Of a DNA stretch of 64,000 bases, positions 8,573 to 16,837 are shown one piece after another. The stretch lies in assembly GCF_020618775.1 (NCBI RefSeq), contig NZ_JAESVB010000006.1, positions 124,001-188,000 of the forward strand, read 5' to 3'. Within the stretch, counting starts at the first letter, position 1; each line of letters starts with the position of its first letter. Below the pieces are notes generated by a model. That model saw only the letters and a program-made list of their open reading frames with translations, ran no database searches and was not told the DNA's origin. A program made the translations under genes and the position numbers. Source of the DNA: Acidisoma silvae (lineage in GTDB: Bacteria > Pseudomonadota > Alphaproteobacteria > Acetobacterales > Acetobacteraceae).

Positions 8573-10006
8573 CTACGCTGAGGCCGTTCTCAGATTTTCG
8601 ATGACCAGGGGAACATCGCCGAAGCCGCCGTCGGTACGCGTCACGCCGCGCACCAGCAGCATCTCGTCGAAATGTGCGAGGAAGATGGTCATCAGTTCCG
8701 GGTCGAAATGCTGGCCGGACTCGCGGGCCAGCAAGGCTTTCACCTCCACCGCCGACCACGCCGTTTTATAGGCCCGTGGCGAAAGTAGCGCATCGAAGAC
8801 GTCGGCGATGGCGACGATCCGGCCCGCCAGGGGTATTGCCTCCCCACGCAATCCACGCGGATAGCCGCTGCCGTCCCACTTCTCGTGATGGGTCAGCGCA
8901 ATCTCGGCCGCGAAATCGAGCAGCGGCAGGCCGCTGCCGGTGAGCAGCGTATGGCCGATATCGGTATGGCTGCGCATCCTGACGCGCTCGCCCTCCGTCA
9001 GGTTATCGGCCTTCAGCAAAATGCTGTCGGGAATGCCGATCTTGCCGATGTCATGCAAAGGCGCCGCTTCCATGATCAGCTTGGAGAAAGCAGGATCAGT
9101 ACCCGACAGTTCCGAGAGTCGGCTCGCAATGCGGGCCAGACGCAGGACGTGATGCCCGGTGTCATCGTCCCGGAATTCGCCGGCAGCGCACAAACGGCCA
9201 ACAATTTCCCGTGTCGAGGCGGCCAGGATATCGGTCTCCCGCTGGGCTGCCACCGCCTTGCCGCGATCAGCCGCGTTGCAGACTAAAGCGAGGCCAAGAA
9301 GTGCGATTGTGACACCGGCAATGGCCAAAGTCAGCGGGCTGCGCTCAAGACTGGCGCTGCCGACCGTCTCCGCACCGTAGTGGATGACGGTCGCCGCCAT
9401 GCCGGTATAGTGCATGCCGGCAATGGCGGCAGCCATGACAAGCGCCGCGACCGCCCTTTGCCAGTTGTGGCGGGTATTGCGCGACAGCCAGAAAGCAGCC
9501 GTCGCGGCACCGATGCCGATGACGACGGATAAGATGAAAAGGCCGGGCTGGTAAGACAGCGTGCCGGGCAGTTGCAGCGCCGCCATGCCGGTATAATGCA
9601 TGGCGGCAACGCCAATGCCCACGGTCACGCCCGCACCCGCATATTGCAGCCGGTTCGGCAGTTTGGCCCCACGGACCAGTTCCAGGCCGACCGCACAGGC
9701 CAGCACGGCAATGGCGAAGGAAATCGTGGTCAGCACGGGATCATAATTGAGCGGAAAGGTCGCACGGACTGCCAGAATGCCGATGAAATGCATCGACCAC
9801 ATGCTGCCGCCGAGCGTGAGGGCGCTGCCGGCGAGCCAAAGATACACGGCGGGCGCGCTGGCCTTGTTCAGCCGCTCGGTCATGTCGAGCGCGGCATAGC
9901 TGCCGATCACGGCAACAAAGTAGGACAGCACGACGATTCCCGGATCATGGACGAAATGCGGGCCGGTCGCAGTGCTGATGCACAGTCCGAGAAACGTCAG
10001 GCTCAT
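8573..10006 (-). CDS. MHYT sensor domain plus HD-GYP c-di-GMP phosphodiesterase
   Basis: Predicted inner-membrane signalling enzyme that hydrolyses cyclic di-GMP. Residues ~1-245 form a seven-helix MHYT domain with three motif copies (MHFIG, MHYTGM, MHYTGM), a module proposed to bind copper and sense O2, CO or NO. Residues ~270-470 form an HD-GYP domain with HDIGK, THHEKWDGSGYPRGL and AIADVFDAL motifs, all intact, so the enzyme is probably active. No GGDEF or EAL domain is attached. The ATG at 10006 has a weak GGTGA 7 bases upstream. It stands alone, divergent from efeUOB. Confidence 0.9.
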   Translation of the reverse strand: MSLTFLGLCISTATGPHFVHDPGIVVLSYFVAVIGSYAALDMTERLNKASAPAVYLWLAGSALTLGGSMWSMHFIGILAVRATFPLNYDPVLTTISFAIAVLACAVGLELVRGAKLPNRLQYAGAGVTVGIGVAAMHYTGMAALQLPGTLSYQPGLFILSVVIGIGAATAAFWLSRNTRHNWQRAVAALVMAAAIAGMHYTGMAATVIHYGAETVGSASLERSPLTLAIAGVTIALLGLALVCNAADRGKAVAAQRETDILAASTREIVGRLCAAGEFRDDDTGHHVLRLARIASRLSELSGTDPAFSKLIMEAAPLHDIGKIGIPDSILLKADNLTEGERVRMRSHTDIGHTLLTGSGLPLLDFAAEIALTHHEKWDGSGYPRGLRGEAIPLAGRIVAIADVFDALLSPRAYKTAWSAVEVKALLARESGQHFDPELMTIFLAHFDEMLLVRGVTRTDGGFGDVPLVIENLRTASA

Positions 10007-10128
10007 ACGGCGATCACCAATGCCTGCAAAAATGTCGGTTGGCGACGGTGCTCAGAAGGAATGAAACAAGATCAAGCGCTGAGCGGCGATGCCAAAAACT
10101 AACATAACTTCGCCCCTGATCATCCACA

Positions 10129-10142
10129 TTATTTGTAAATAA
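10129..10142. promoter_or_regulatory. AT-rich palindrome, possible operator for the HD-GYP gene
   Basis: TTATTT-GT-AAATAA, a perfect 6-bp inverted repeat about 120 bp upstream of the HD-GYP start. It sits in the only AT-rich block of the region. No regulator can be assigned. Confidence 0.3.
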
Positions 10143-10336
10143 CATATAATTACATGCAACCCGGCCGCCGATACTAGTTCTCCAGCGTCGAGCCTGACCT
10201 GATGACCTAGAGACTTGGGACCAAGCCTTCCGGCTTGAACTGCGGCCCGGGCTGCCAATCCCGGACCCGTCCGGGCCGGCTGGCGCGTCAGATGGCGACG
10301 CAACCCGCCCCTCCGTTTTTCGGTTGAGACCGCGAC

Positions 10337-10353
10337 TGCGAATGACTTGCAAT
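10337..10353. promoter_or_regulatory. Candidate Fur box upstream of efeUOB
   Basis: TGCGAATGACTTGCAAT resembles the alphaproteobacterial Fur motif, in which TGC(A/G)AAT and (T)TGCA half-sites flank GA. It lies about 200 bp before efeU, an iron-uptake operon expected to be iron-repressed. The assignment rests on motif memory and context, not on a matrix score. Confidence 0.5.
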
Positions 10354-10550
10354 CTCGTCAACAGGCGGATATTCCAGCTTCGCATTCAACAAGCCTGAGC
10401 GGGCGGAGGCTGCGGACCACGCGATGACAGTCTGACCACATTCTCAACGACGCTTTCGGGCAACCGCCCGGCAGTGGTTATGCGGCCGGCAAGGCCAATG
10501 ATCCCCTCATCCTGCGACAAGAGGCGGCGGACTTCCGCTGAACCCATGCG

Positions 10551-12152
10551 ATGCTCGCGACTTTCGTCATCGGCCTGCGTGAAGGTCTGGAAGCAGCGCT
10601 GATCGTCGGCATCATCGCCGCCTTCCTGCGCAATAACCGCCGCAGCCTGACCGCCATGTGGGCCGGCGTCGGCCTGGCCGTAATCCTGTCGATCCTCGTC
10701 GGCGTCGGGCTGGACCTCGTCGAGCAGGCCCTGCCCCAGGCAGCGCAGGAAGGGATGGAGAGCGTCATTGGCGCCATCGCCATCTTCTTCGTCACCGGCA
10801 TGATTGCCTGGATGAACAAGCATGCCCGCAGCATGAAGCGGGAGCTGGAAGCCCAGGCCGCCGAGGCTTTGAGCCAGACCAGTGCCTTCGCCCTCTCCGC
10901 CATGGCCTTCCTCGCGGTGCTGAAGGAAGGGTTCGAGACGGCTGTCTTCCTGCTCGCCACCTTCTCGGCCGCGCAATCGGCCGTCCTGGCCGCGACCGGC
11001 GCCATGCTGGGCGTGGCGCTGGCCGTCGTCATCGGCTGGGGGATTTATGTCGGTGGCGTGAAGATCAACCTGTCCCGTTTCTTCCGCATCACCGGCGCCT
11101 TCCTCATCCTGGTCGCGGCCGGGCTTGTCATCACCGCGCTCCGCACCAGCCACGAGGCCGGCTGGCTGAATGCCGGCCAGCAGATGACCGTCAACCTAGC
11201 CTGGCTGGTCGCCCCGGGGACCGTGCAATCGGCTTTGATCACCGGCGTGCTGGGCGTGCCGACCGATCCGCGACTGATCGAAGTCATCGGCTGGTTCGCC
11301 TATCTCATCCCCGTCTCACTCTACGTCTATTGGCCGCAATCCCGCCGCCCCTCGCCGCGCGGCGCCGTGCAGCTGCGCTTCACGATCGCGGTGGCCCTCC
11401 TCGTCGTCGCGACCGGCCTGGCACTGCTTTATCCGCAGGCGCGGCCCGGCCCGCTGCCGGCGGCAACGCTCGTCTCATCGGACAGCGACCAGAGCGCAAT
11501 CGGCACCGCAAAGATTACGTCCGACGGACTGGCGCTGGCGCTGTCGATCAAGGGGCAGGACAGCCGCATCGCCCTGCCCGCCTCTCAGGCGCAGGCTACC
11601 AGCCATGAAGGCCTGCCGGCCCGGCGCTGGCATCTGGCGACGAACACCGCGCCCGCCCAGGCACCCAAGACCCTGACCATCGACCAGGTCTTTGCGCTGA
11701 ATGGCGGCCGCGCGCCGGTCGGCCTCAATTTCCATATGCATCCCGGTCCCTATGACGCCGCGTGGAACGAGACCCGCACCACGGATGTCTGGACCACGAC
11801 CGACGGTGTGCTGCTCGACGCGGCGCAGTCGGATGTCACCATCGTGCAGATTTCCGGCAGCGGACTTTTCGCCCCACGCCCACTGACCGTCAGCGGCGAT
11901 GCCGCTGGCAACTGGCAGATTTCCAGCGGCTATGCGGCCGATGTCTCCGCGACCTTCGGCCGCTTGTCCGCCGATCAGCAGGAGCGCGGCTTCTGGGCGC
12001 TGATCCTGCCGGCGCTGCTCGCTTTGACCGCCCTTTTCCTTGCTTTGACCGCCAGCGCGAAAACCCGTGCGCTCAATCGCATGGCAGGCGCTGCGGGGCA
12101 GATCCCTACCGCTCATTCTTTGTCCAAAGGAAATACGCATGCCGCTGAATAG
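10551..12152 (+). CDS. efeU: EfeU, FTR1-family iron permease with long C-terminal extension
   Basis: Inner-membrane iron permease of the EfeUOB system, taking up ferrous iron that is handled by EfeO and EfeB. The FTR1 domain covers residues 1-~280 with about seven helices and two iron-coordinating REGLE-type motifs: LREGLEAAL (residue ~7) and LKEGFETAVFLL (residue ~123). The protein continues for another ~250 residues: a soluble, beta-rich, presumably periplasmic region (~300-480) and a final membrane helix (~485-510). E. coli EfeU has only ~276 residues, so the extension is notable. ATG 10551 is fixed by the family N-terminus; its ribosome site is poor. The gene overlaps efeO by 14 bp. Confidence 0.93.
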   Translation: MLATFVIGLREGLEAALIVGIIAAFLRNNRRSLTAMWAGVGLAVILSILVGVGLDLVEQALPQAAQEGMESVIGAIAIFFVTGMIAWMNKHARSMKRELEAQAAEALSQTSAFALSAMAFLAVLKEGFETAVFLLATFSAAQSAVLAATGAMLGVALAVVIGWGIYVGGVKINLSRFFRITGAFLILVAAGLVITALRTSHEAGWLNAGQQMTVNLAWLVAPGTVQSALITGVLGVPTDPRLIEVIGWFAYLIPVSLYVYWPQSRRPSPRGAVQLRFTIAVALLVVATGLALLYPQARPGPLPAATLVSSDSDQSAIGTAKITSDGLALALSIKGQDSRIALPASQAQATSHEGLPARRWHLATNTAPAQAPKTLTIDQVFALNGGRAPVGLNFHMHPGPYDAAWNETRTTDVWTTTDGVLLDAAQSDVTIVQISGSGLFAPRPLTVSGDAAGNWQISSGYAADVSATFGRLSADQQERGFWALILPALLALTALFLALTASAKTRALNRMAGAAGQIPTAHSLSKGNTHAAE

Positions 12153-13362
12153 TTTCGGCCGTCCGCTGCTGCTCGCAGCCGGCTTCGGCACCGTCCTGTC
12201 CATGACGACGGCGCTCTCCGGCGTCGCACGGGCTGCGGAGGACGCGCCCGTCGTCAATGGCGTCAGCCAGGTTCATATCACGCTGGTCGGTGACAATGGC
12301 GGCGCCTGCCTGATCGACTATGATCACATCAAGGCCGGTCCGATCACCTTCACGGTGACGAACAAGACCGCGACCGCCATCACGGAAGTGGAAATCCAGA
12401 GCGACAACCGCATCCTGGGCGAGAAAGAGAATCTGGCCCCCGGCCTGCCCGCCGTCGCGCTGACGCTGACGCTGGGTGGCGGCAGCTATCAGGTCTATTG
12501 CCCCGGCGCCGGCCAGGAACTGCAGACCTTCACCGTCACCGGCAAGGCCGCCGCCGCAGCGACGGGCACGACCGCCCAGCTACTGCAGGACGGTACCATC
12601 GGCTATGCCAAATATGTCGCGGGCGTCGCCGCCTCGATGGTCGATGCCGTGACGATCCTGAAAGCCGATATCGATGCCGGCGATCTGGCCAAGGCGAAAG
12701 CCGAATACCCGCTCGCCCGCCCCTTCTATGAGCGCATCGAATCCGACGTCGACAGCTTCGTGCTGCCGGGCTTCAAGGCCACCGACAACGCCGGCAGCCT
12801 GGATTATCTGATCGACATGCGCGCCTCCGCGCTGGACCCCAAGGTCGGCTGGCACGGCTTCCACGCGATCGAGCGCGATCTGTTCCAGAACAACGCGATC
12901 ACGGCCGAAACGAAGTCGCAGGCCGCTGAGCTTCTGACTCATGTCGAGATGCTGGCCAAGCTCACGCCCACGCTGACCTACAAGCCGGAAGACCTCGCCA
13001 ATGGCGCGGCCGACCTGCTGGAAGAAGTGCAGACCACCAAGGTGACAGGCGAGGAAGAAGACTTCAGCCATATCGACCTGCTCGATTTCGCGGGCAATGT
13101 CGAAGGCGCCCAGCAGGCTTTCGCCTTTCTCGAACCCGGCATGATGAAGATCGACCCCGACCTGACCGCGCGCGTGCAGGCCGAGTTCGCCAAGGTGAAT
13201 GCCATGCTCGATACCTATCGTGACAAGACCCAGCCGGGCGGTTACGAGCTGTATACGGCGCAGATCAAGGCCGCTGACGCAGCGAAGCTGAGCAAGGCGA
13301 TCCAGGCCCTGCAGGAGCCGCTGTCGAAGATCGGTGAAAAAGTTGCAACCGCGGAAAAATAA
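12139..13362 (+). CDS. efeO: EfeO, periplasmic iron-binding component (cupredoxin plus M75 domain)
   Basis: Periplasmic partner that binds iron and delivers it to EfeU. A signal peptide (LLLAAGFGTVLSMTTALSGV, cleaved near ARAAED) is followed by a cupredoxin-like domain (residues ~40-135) and an M75/imelysin-like helical domain (~150-405). The latter contains the HxxE motif HAIE (within WHGFHAIERD). Length of 407 residues matches full-length EfeO. The start at 12139 has AAAGGA at 12125-12130 and overlaps the efeU end by 14 bp, so translational coupling is likely. The stop TAA shares its last A with the efeB ATG. Confidence 0.95.
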   Translation: MPLNSFGRPLLLAAGFGTVLSMTTALSGVARAAEDAPVVNGVSQVHITLVGDNGGACLIDYDHIKAGPITFTVTNKTATAITEVEIQSDNRILGEKENLAPGLPAVALTLTLGGGSYQVYCPGAGQELQTFTVTGKAAAAATGTTAQLLQDGTIGYAKYVAGVAASMVDAVTILKADIDAGDLAKAKAEYPLARPFYERIESDVDSFVLPGFKATDNAGSLDYLIDMRASALDPKVGWHGFHAIERDLFQNNAITAETKSQAAELLTHVEMLAKLTPTLTYKPEDLANGAADLLEEVQTTKVTGEEEDFSHIDLLDFAGNVEGAQQAFAFLEPGMMKIDPDLTARVQAEFAKVNAMLDTYRDKTQPGGYELYTAQIKAADAAKLSKAIQALQEPLSKIGEKVATAEK

Positions 13363-14612
13363 TGGCTGACACATCAACTAAAGCTTCGTCTCTGTCCCGC
13401 CGCGGTATGCTCTTTGGAGCGACCGCGGGTGCTGTGGGGGTGGCCGCGCATGCGGCTGCCTTCGCGGCCAGTCCGGCGCAGAGCGGCGACGATATGGTGG
13501 ATCTGACCAAGAGCCACCCGTTCTACGGCGATGCGCAGCAGGCTGGCATCAGCACCGAGCCGCAGCGTCATTCGATGTTCATGACCTTCGACCTGACTAC
13601 CGCCAAAGTCGGCGACATCCAGGTGCTTCTCGCGCTCTGGTCGGCGGCCATCGCGCAGATGATGCAGGGCGCGACGATCGGCCAGGTGGAGCCGCCGCAG
13701 GATAGCGCGGTCGGGCTCGATACCGGCGAAGCGCTGAACCTTGGCCCCGCGTCATTGACCGTGACCATCGGCCTCGGCCCCAAGATTTTCACGGATATCT
13801 ACGGTCTCAGCCATCAGAGGCCGCCATTGCTGCGGGAACTGATCGCGCTGCCGAGCGATTCGCTTGTCCCGGGTCTCACGGGCGGCGATCTTTCGGTGCA
13901 GGCTTGCGCGGATGATCCGCAGGTCGCCTATCATGCCGTGCGCGATCTGGCCCGCATCGCCAAAAGCACCGGCAGCGCGCAGACGCGCTGGACCGTCATG
14001 GGTTTCGGCCGCGCCTCGGCCGGGCGTGGTCAGCAGACCCCCCGCAATCTGCTCGGTTTCAAGGACGGCACCCGCAATCTGAAAGAGGATGCCGAGTTCG
14101 AGAAATTCGTCTGGGTGAAGGACGGCCCGGCCTGGCAGCGCTACGGCTCCTATCAGGTGGTGCGCAAGATCCAGATGCATATCGAAAACTGGGACACCGA
14201 TCGCGTCAGCGACCAGAACAACGTCTTCGGCCGCCACAAGGTTTCAGGCGCGCCGCTGACCGGCAAAACCGAGTTCGATACGCCCGATTTCGCGAAGACC
14301 GATGCCAGCGGCAATACGGTTATTCTGCCGACCGCCCATATCGCCTTGGCAGCGCATGAGAACAACAACGGCATCCGCATCCTGCGGCGGTCCTACAACT
14401 ATACCGACGGGCTCAATCAGTTCGGGCAATTGGATGCGGGGCTTTTCTTCATGTCCTACCAGAACGACCCGGCGCATTTCGAAGCCTTGCAGACCCGTCT
14501 CGGGGCGTCGGACGCCCTGAACGAATATATCGCCCATATCGGATCGGGGATTTTCTTCGCGCCCCCCGCCCCGAAACAAGGCGAATATATCGGTCAGGCC
14601 ATTTTTAGCTGA
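13362..14612 (+). CDS. efeB: EfeB, Tat-exported Dyp-type haem peroxidase / deferrochelatase
   Basis: DyP-family peroxidase of the Efe system, proposed to oxidise ferrous iron for EfeU and reported to release iron from haem. The N-terminus has a Tat signal (SLSRRGMLFGATAGAVGVAA, residues ~7-30). The DyP motif GxxDG appears as GFKDGTRN, and the following MHIENWDTDR segment and a late haem pocket are as in EfeB. Length (416) is typical. It overlaps efeO by one base (TAATG) and is last in the operon, 22 bp before a strong terminator. Confidence 0.95.
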   Translation: MADTSTKASSLSRRGMLFGATAGAVGVAAHAAAFAASPAQSGDDMVDLTKSHPFYGDAQQAGISTEPQRHSMFMTFDLTTAKVGDIQVLLALWSAAIAQMMQGATIGQVEPPQDSAVGLDTGEALNLGPASLTVTIGLGPKIFTDIYGLSHQRPPLLRELIALPSDSLVPGLTGGDLSVQACADDPQVAYHAVRDLARIAKSTGSAQTRWTVMGFGRASAGRGQQTPRNLLGFKDGTRNLKEDAEFEKFVWVKDGPAWQRYGSYQVVRKIQMHIENWDTDRVSDQNNVFGRHKVSGAPLTGKTEFDTPDFAKTDASGNTVILPTAHIALAAHENNNGIRILRRSYNYTDGLNQFGQLDAGLFFMSYQNDPAHFEALQTRLGASDALNEYIAHIGSGIFFAPPAPKQGEYIGQAIFS

Positions 14613-14634
14613 TCGATCAACGATAGCTGGACTG

Positions 14635-14660
14635 AAAAAGGCGGCACCAGCCGCCTTTTT
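14635..14660 (+). terminator. Rho-independent terminator of efeUOB
   Basis: AAAAAGGCGGC-ACCA-GCCGCCTTTTT, an 11-bp perfect stem with a 4-base loop ending in a T5 run. The A/T symmetry means it could also terminate the convergent DUF5666 operon from the minus strand. Confidence 0.93.
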
Positions 14661-14676
14661 CATTGCTTGATCGCCA

Positions 14677-15834
14677 TCAAGGGCCGCCGCCGGGTCCGCC
14701 ACCTGGGCCGCCCGCATGACCGCCCCCCTCACCACGATTGACGCCCGCACCGCCGGACGGGCCTGGCCCATTGCCGTCGCCACTCGGCCCGGCCGCGCCG
14801 GCCGCTTTCCCCATTTCCGCCGGTGACACGCTGACCGATGTCGCGACCAGCCCCGTCGCCGCGCTCCGCACTAGCCCCAGCACGGCAGGTTCGTTCACAG
14901 ACGGCAGGGCCACGCCCGGCGGCAAGGCCATATGCACGGCGAAGGGCATGGCGCCGCGCGGCGCCGCACCGACCAGCGCCTGAATGGCATAGTGATTGAT
15001 GCCCGCGCCGAAAACGGAAGCCGGATTGGTCTGCAACAGATCAGGCGTCGCTTGCGTCACTTCCAGCCCGCCATCCACCAGCAGGCCAATCAGCCTAACG
15101 CGCTGACCGGAAAGCGCTGCCAGACCCGCACCCATGACCGGCAAGGTTCCGATGCGATAGCCCCGGCCCTGGCGCTGCAATTGCCCATGCAGCAGTGCTG
15201 TCCCTGTGGCTGCCGCATCGATGCGGCTTGCGAGCACGCCGCCATCCGGCTGCGGCAGGCCGCTGACGGCGACCCAGCGTCCTGGCGCTAATGCTACCGG
15301 CATCCAGGCGCCGGCCGCGATGCGGACGGTCTGGCCGGCGACGACGATTGATCCATCATCTGCCACGCTGTCAACAGGCCCGATGATTTCGTGGCGGATG
15401 GCGACCTTGGCCGTTTGCGGCCGCTGACCTGTCCAGGTCGCGATCAGCAGCGCGCGGTCACCGGCCGCAAGTGCGCTTGCCTCCGTTGCCACGCCGTCGG
15501 AGGTGACAGTCAGCGACGGCGCCAGATCAACCTCCAGCCCAGCGAGACAGACACTGCCGAAACCGGTGATGACGGCGGCAACACCGATCGGCGGCGGAAC
15601 GCTGTCCGGGTCCGGTTTGTCCGGCGGCTTGGTGATCGGCCCTGTCCCGCCGATGCCGCGCTCGGCCAATTGCATCCGCCCGTCGCCACCCGGCACACGA
15701 CAGGCGGTGCCGGGCATGGCGGGGCTGAGCCAATTCCTGCCCAGCTGGTCCACAGGGCCAGCCCTATCCAGCGACTGTCCGGTGCAGGCGGCCAGCAGCA
15801 CGGCCATCGATGTCAAAGCCAGACCGCGCCTCAT
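14677..15834 (-). CDS. DUF5666 domain lipoprotein
   Basis: Predicted exported lipoprotein of unknown function. The signal peptide ends in the lipobox LLAAC with acceptor Cys17, so it should be membrane-anchored. Residues ~85-290 contain successive short OB/beta-barrel-like units of the DUF5666 type (for example VITGFGSVCLAGLEVD and HEIIGPVDSVADDGSIVVAGQ). The C-terminal ~45 residues are low-complexity Gly/Pro (GGHAGGPGGGPGGGP). Its ATG overlaps the stop of the DUF6502 gene by 4 bp, a coupled operon. Family assignment is from the repeated beta pattern; no enzyme activity is claimed. Confidence 0.75.
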   Translation of the reverse strand: MRRGLALTSMAVLLAACTGQSLDRAGPVDQLGRNWLSPAMPGTACRVPGGDGRMQLAERGIGGTGPITKPPDKPDPDSVPPPIGVAAVITGFGSVCLAGLEVDLAPSLTVTSDGVATEASALAAGDRALLIATWTGQRPQTAKVAIRHEIIGPVDSVADDGSIVVAGQTVRIAAGAWMPVALAPGRWVAVSGLPQPDGGVLASRIDAAATGTALLHGQLQRQGRGYRIGTLPVMGAGLAALSGQRVRLIGLLVDGGLEVTQATPDLLQTNPASVFGAGINHYAIQALVGAAPRGAMPFAVHMALPPGVALPSVNEPAVLGLVRSAATGLVATSVSVSPAEMGKAAGAAGPSGDGNGPGPSGGAGVNRGEGGGHAGGPGGGPGGGP

Positions 15835-16679
15835 GACCCGCGCCCCTCGCCGGCATCATCCTCGGCATAAAGGTAGATGCCGAAATTAACACGCCGTGTC
15901 TGCCGCGTTTTTGGAGACTTGTCATCAAGCGAGGCAATGGCCGCAGCCTGCTGATTGATGTCCTGCAAGAGTTTCGTGGACGCCGCGCGCGCCGCCGCAT
16001 CCAGGGCCGCGGCCGCCTCCGCACTCAGCCGGTCGTAATGCACGCTGAGGTCGGGAAAGGGCGCATGGCCGGCGGACAGAACATTGGCAGCCGCCGCCGC
16101 GATATGATCGTGCAGATTGCGACCAAAATAGAAGAGCTGCGCCTCCGCGCCCGGCATGGGCACGAAAGCCAGAGTGTTGAGCCGCACCTGATCGCCCAGT
16201 TCCTGCGTCACGATGCCCTGGGCCAGAAGTTCATCCAGGACCGCGCGTGGCCGCACATCCGTGGTGATGGATCGTACCAGAGCATCGAAGGACGGCCCTT
16301 CCGCCGCGCTGCGCGGCAGAAGCCAGACATCGGCCGCCTTGTCCGTGCCGGGCGGCGTGGAAAGCCAGCGGGCGATCAGCGCGCTGGTGAAGGTCACGGA
16401 ACTCGGTTCCGGCAAAGGCGGCACCGGCGCACCGCCACCGGCTTCACGCAGCCGCCGGATTTCCTTGCGATGGATACCTGTGGCGAGGCTGAGCCGGCTG
16501 TCCGTGCGCGCCTTCTCCTGCTCCAGGCTCGCCGCCGCGACCTCCACGAAGAGCATGCGCAGGCGTTCGGCCAGGACCGGGAAGGTAATGCCGACGCGCA
16601 GCATCAGCCGCACCAGGGGGCGCAGCAAATGGGCGGAAGCGTTCAGGATCGCTTCAGTGGGAAGGGCATGCGGGTTCAT
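15831..16679 (-). CDS. DUF6502 family protein, possible transcriptional regulator
   Basis: A 282-residue protein of the DUF6502 family. The N-terminal half (AHLLRPLVRLMLRVGITFPVLAERL, then SRLSLATGIHRKEIRRLRE) reads like two helix-turn-helix-type bundles, which is why a DNA-binding role is plausible. The C-terminal half is mainly helical, with no catalytic motif. ATG 16679 is chosen because the upstream in-frame ATG at 16772 would place coding sequence across two palindromes. It is operonic with the DUF5666 lipoprotein (ATGA overlap). The two palindromes just upstream suggest autoregulation; this is inference. Confidence 0.75.
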   Translation of the reverse strand: MNPHALPTEAILNASAHLLRPLVRLMLRVGITFPVLAERLRMLFVEVAAASLEQEKARTDSRLSLATGIHRKEIRRLREAGGGAPVPPLPEPSSVTFTSALIARWLSTPPGTDKAADVWLLPRSAAEGPSFDALVRSITTDVRPRAVLDELLAQGIVTQELGDQVRLNTLAFVPMPGAEAQLFYFGRNLHDHIAAAAANVLSAGHAPFPDLSVHYDRLSAEAAAALDAAARAASTKLLQDINQQAAAIASLDDKSPKTRQTRRVNFGIYLYAEDDAGEGRGS

Positions 16680-16713
16680 GATCCGATACGAAGGGTAACA
16701 TGCGCGGCTAATC

Positions 16714-16730
16714 GTGGGAACATCTCCCAC
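16714..16730. promoter_or_regulatory. Operator-like palindrome, copy 1
   Basis: GTGGGA-ACATC-TCCCAC, a perfect 6-bp inverted repeat with 5-bp spacer, 35 bp upstream of the DUF6502 start. An identical pair of arms recurs 25 bp away. Confidence 0.7.
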
Positions 16731-16738
16731 ACCCTTGC

Positions 16739-16755
16739 GTGGGAATTTTTCCCAC
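16739..16755. promoter_or_regulatory. Operator-like palindrome, copy 2
   Basis: GTGGGA-ATTTT-TCCCAC. It has the same arms and spacer length as copy 1, with a centre-to-centre distance of 25 bp. It lies in the divergent region between the DUF6502 operon and the GT2 gene, next to the AT-rich CATTATAGATTTTC, and so could serve either promoter. Confidence 0.7.
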
Positions 16756-16837
16756 ATTATAGATTTTCTCATCTGCCCAGGCTCGGCGGCGGCCCATTCG
16801 GCCTGCCTTGCCCAAGATAGAAGATGGGATCTTGTTC

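Larger units (their letters stand above)
10007..10550. other. Divergent intergenic region between HD-GYP gene and efeU
   Basis: A 540-bp region with an AT-rich block (10090-10170) nearer the HD-GYP gene, a TTATTTGTAAATAA palindrome and a Fur-like site closer to efeU. Minus-strand open frames here have no homology that I recognise and are treated as chance. Confidence 0.5.

Noticed and set aside
10386-11153. 255-codon minus-strand frame rich in Gly, Asp and Gln upstream of efeU
   Set aside because: Mostly antisense to the FTR1 domain of efeU; no homology seen.
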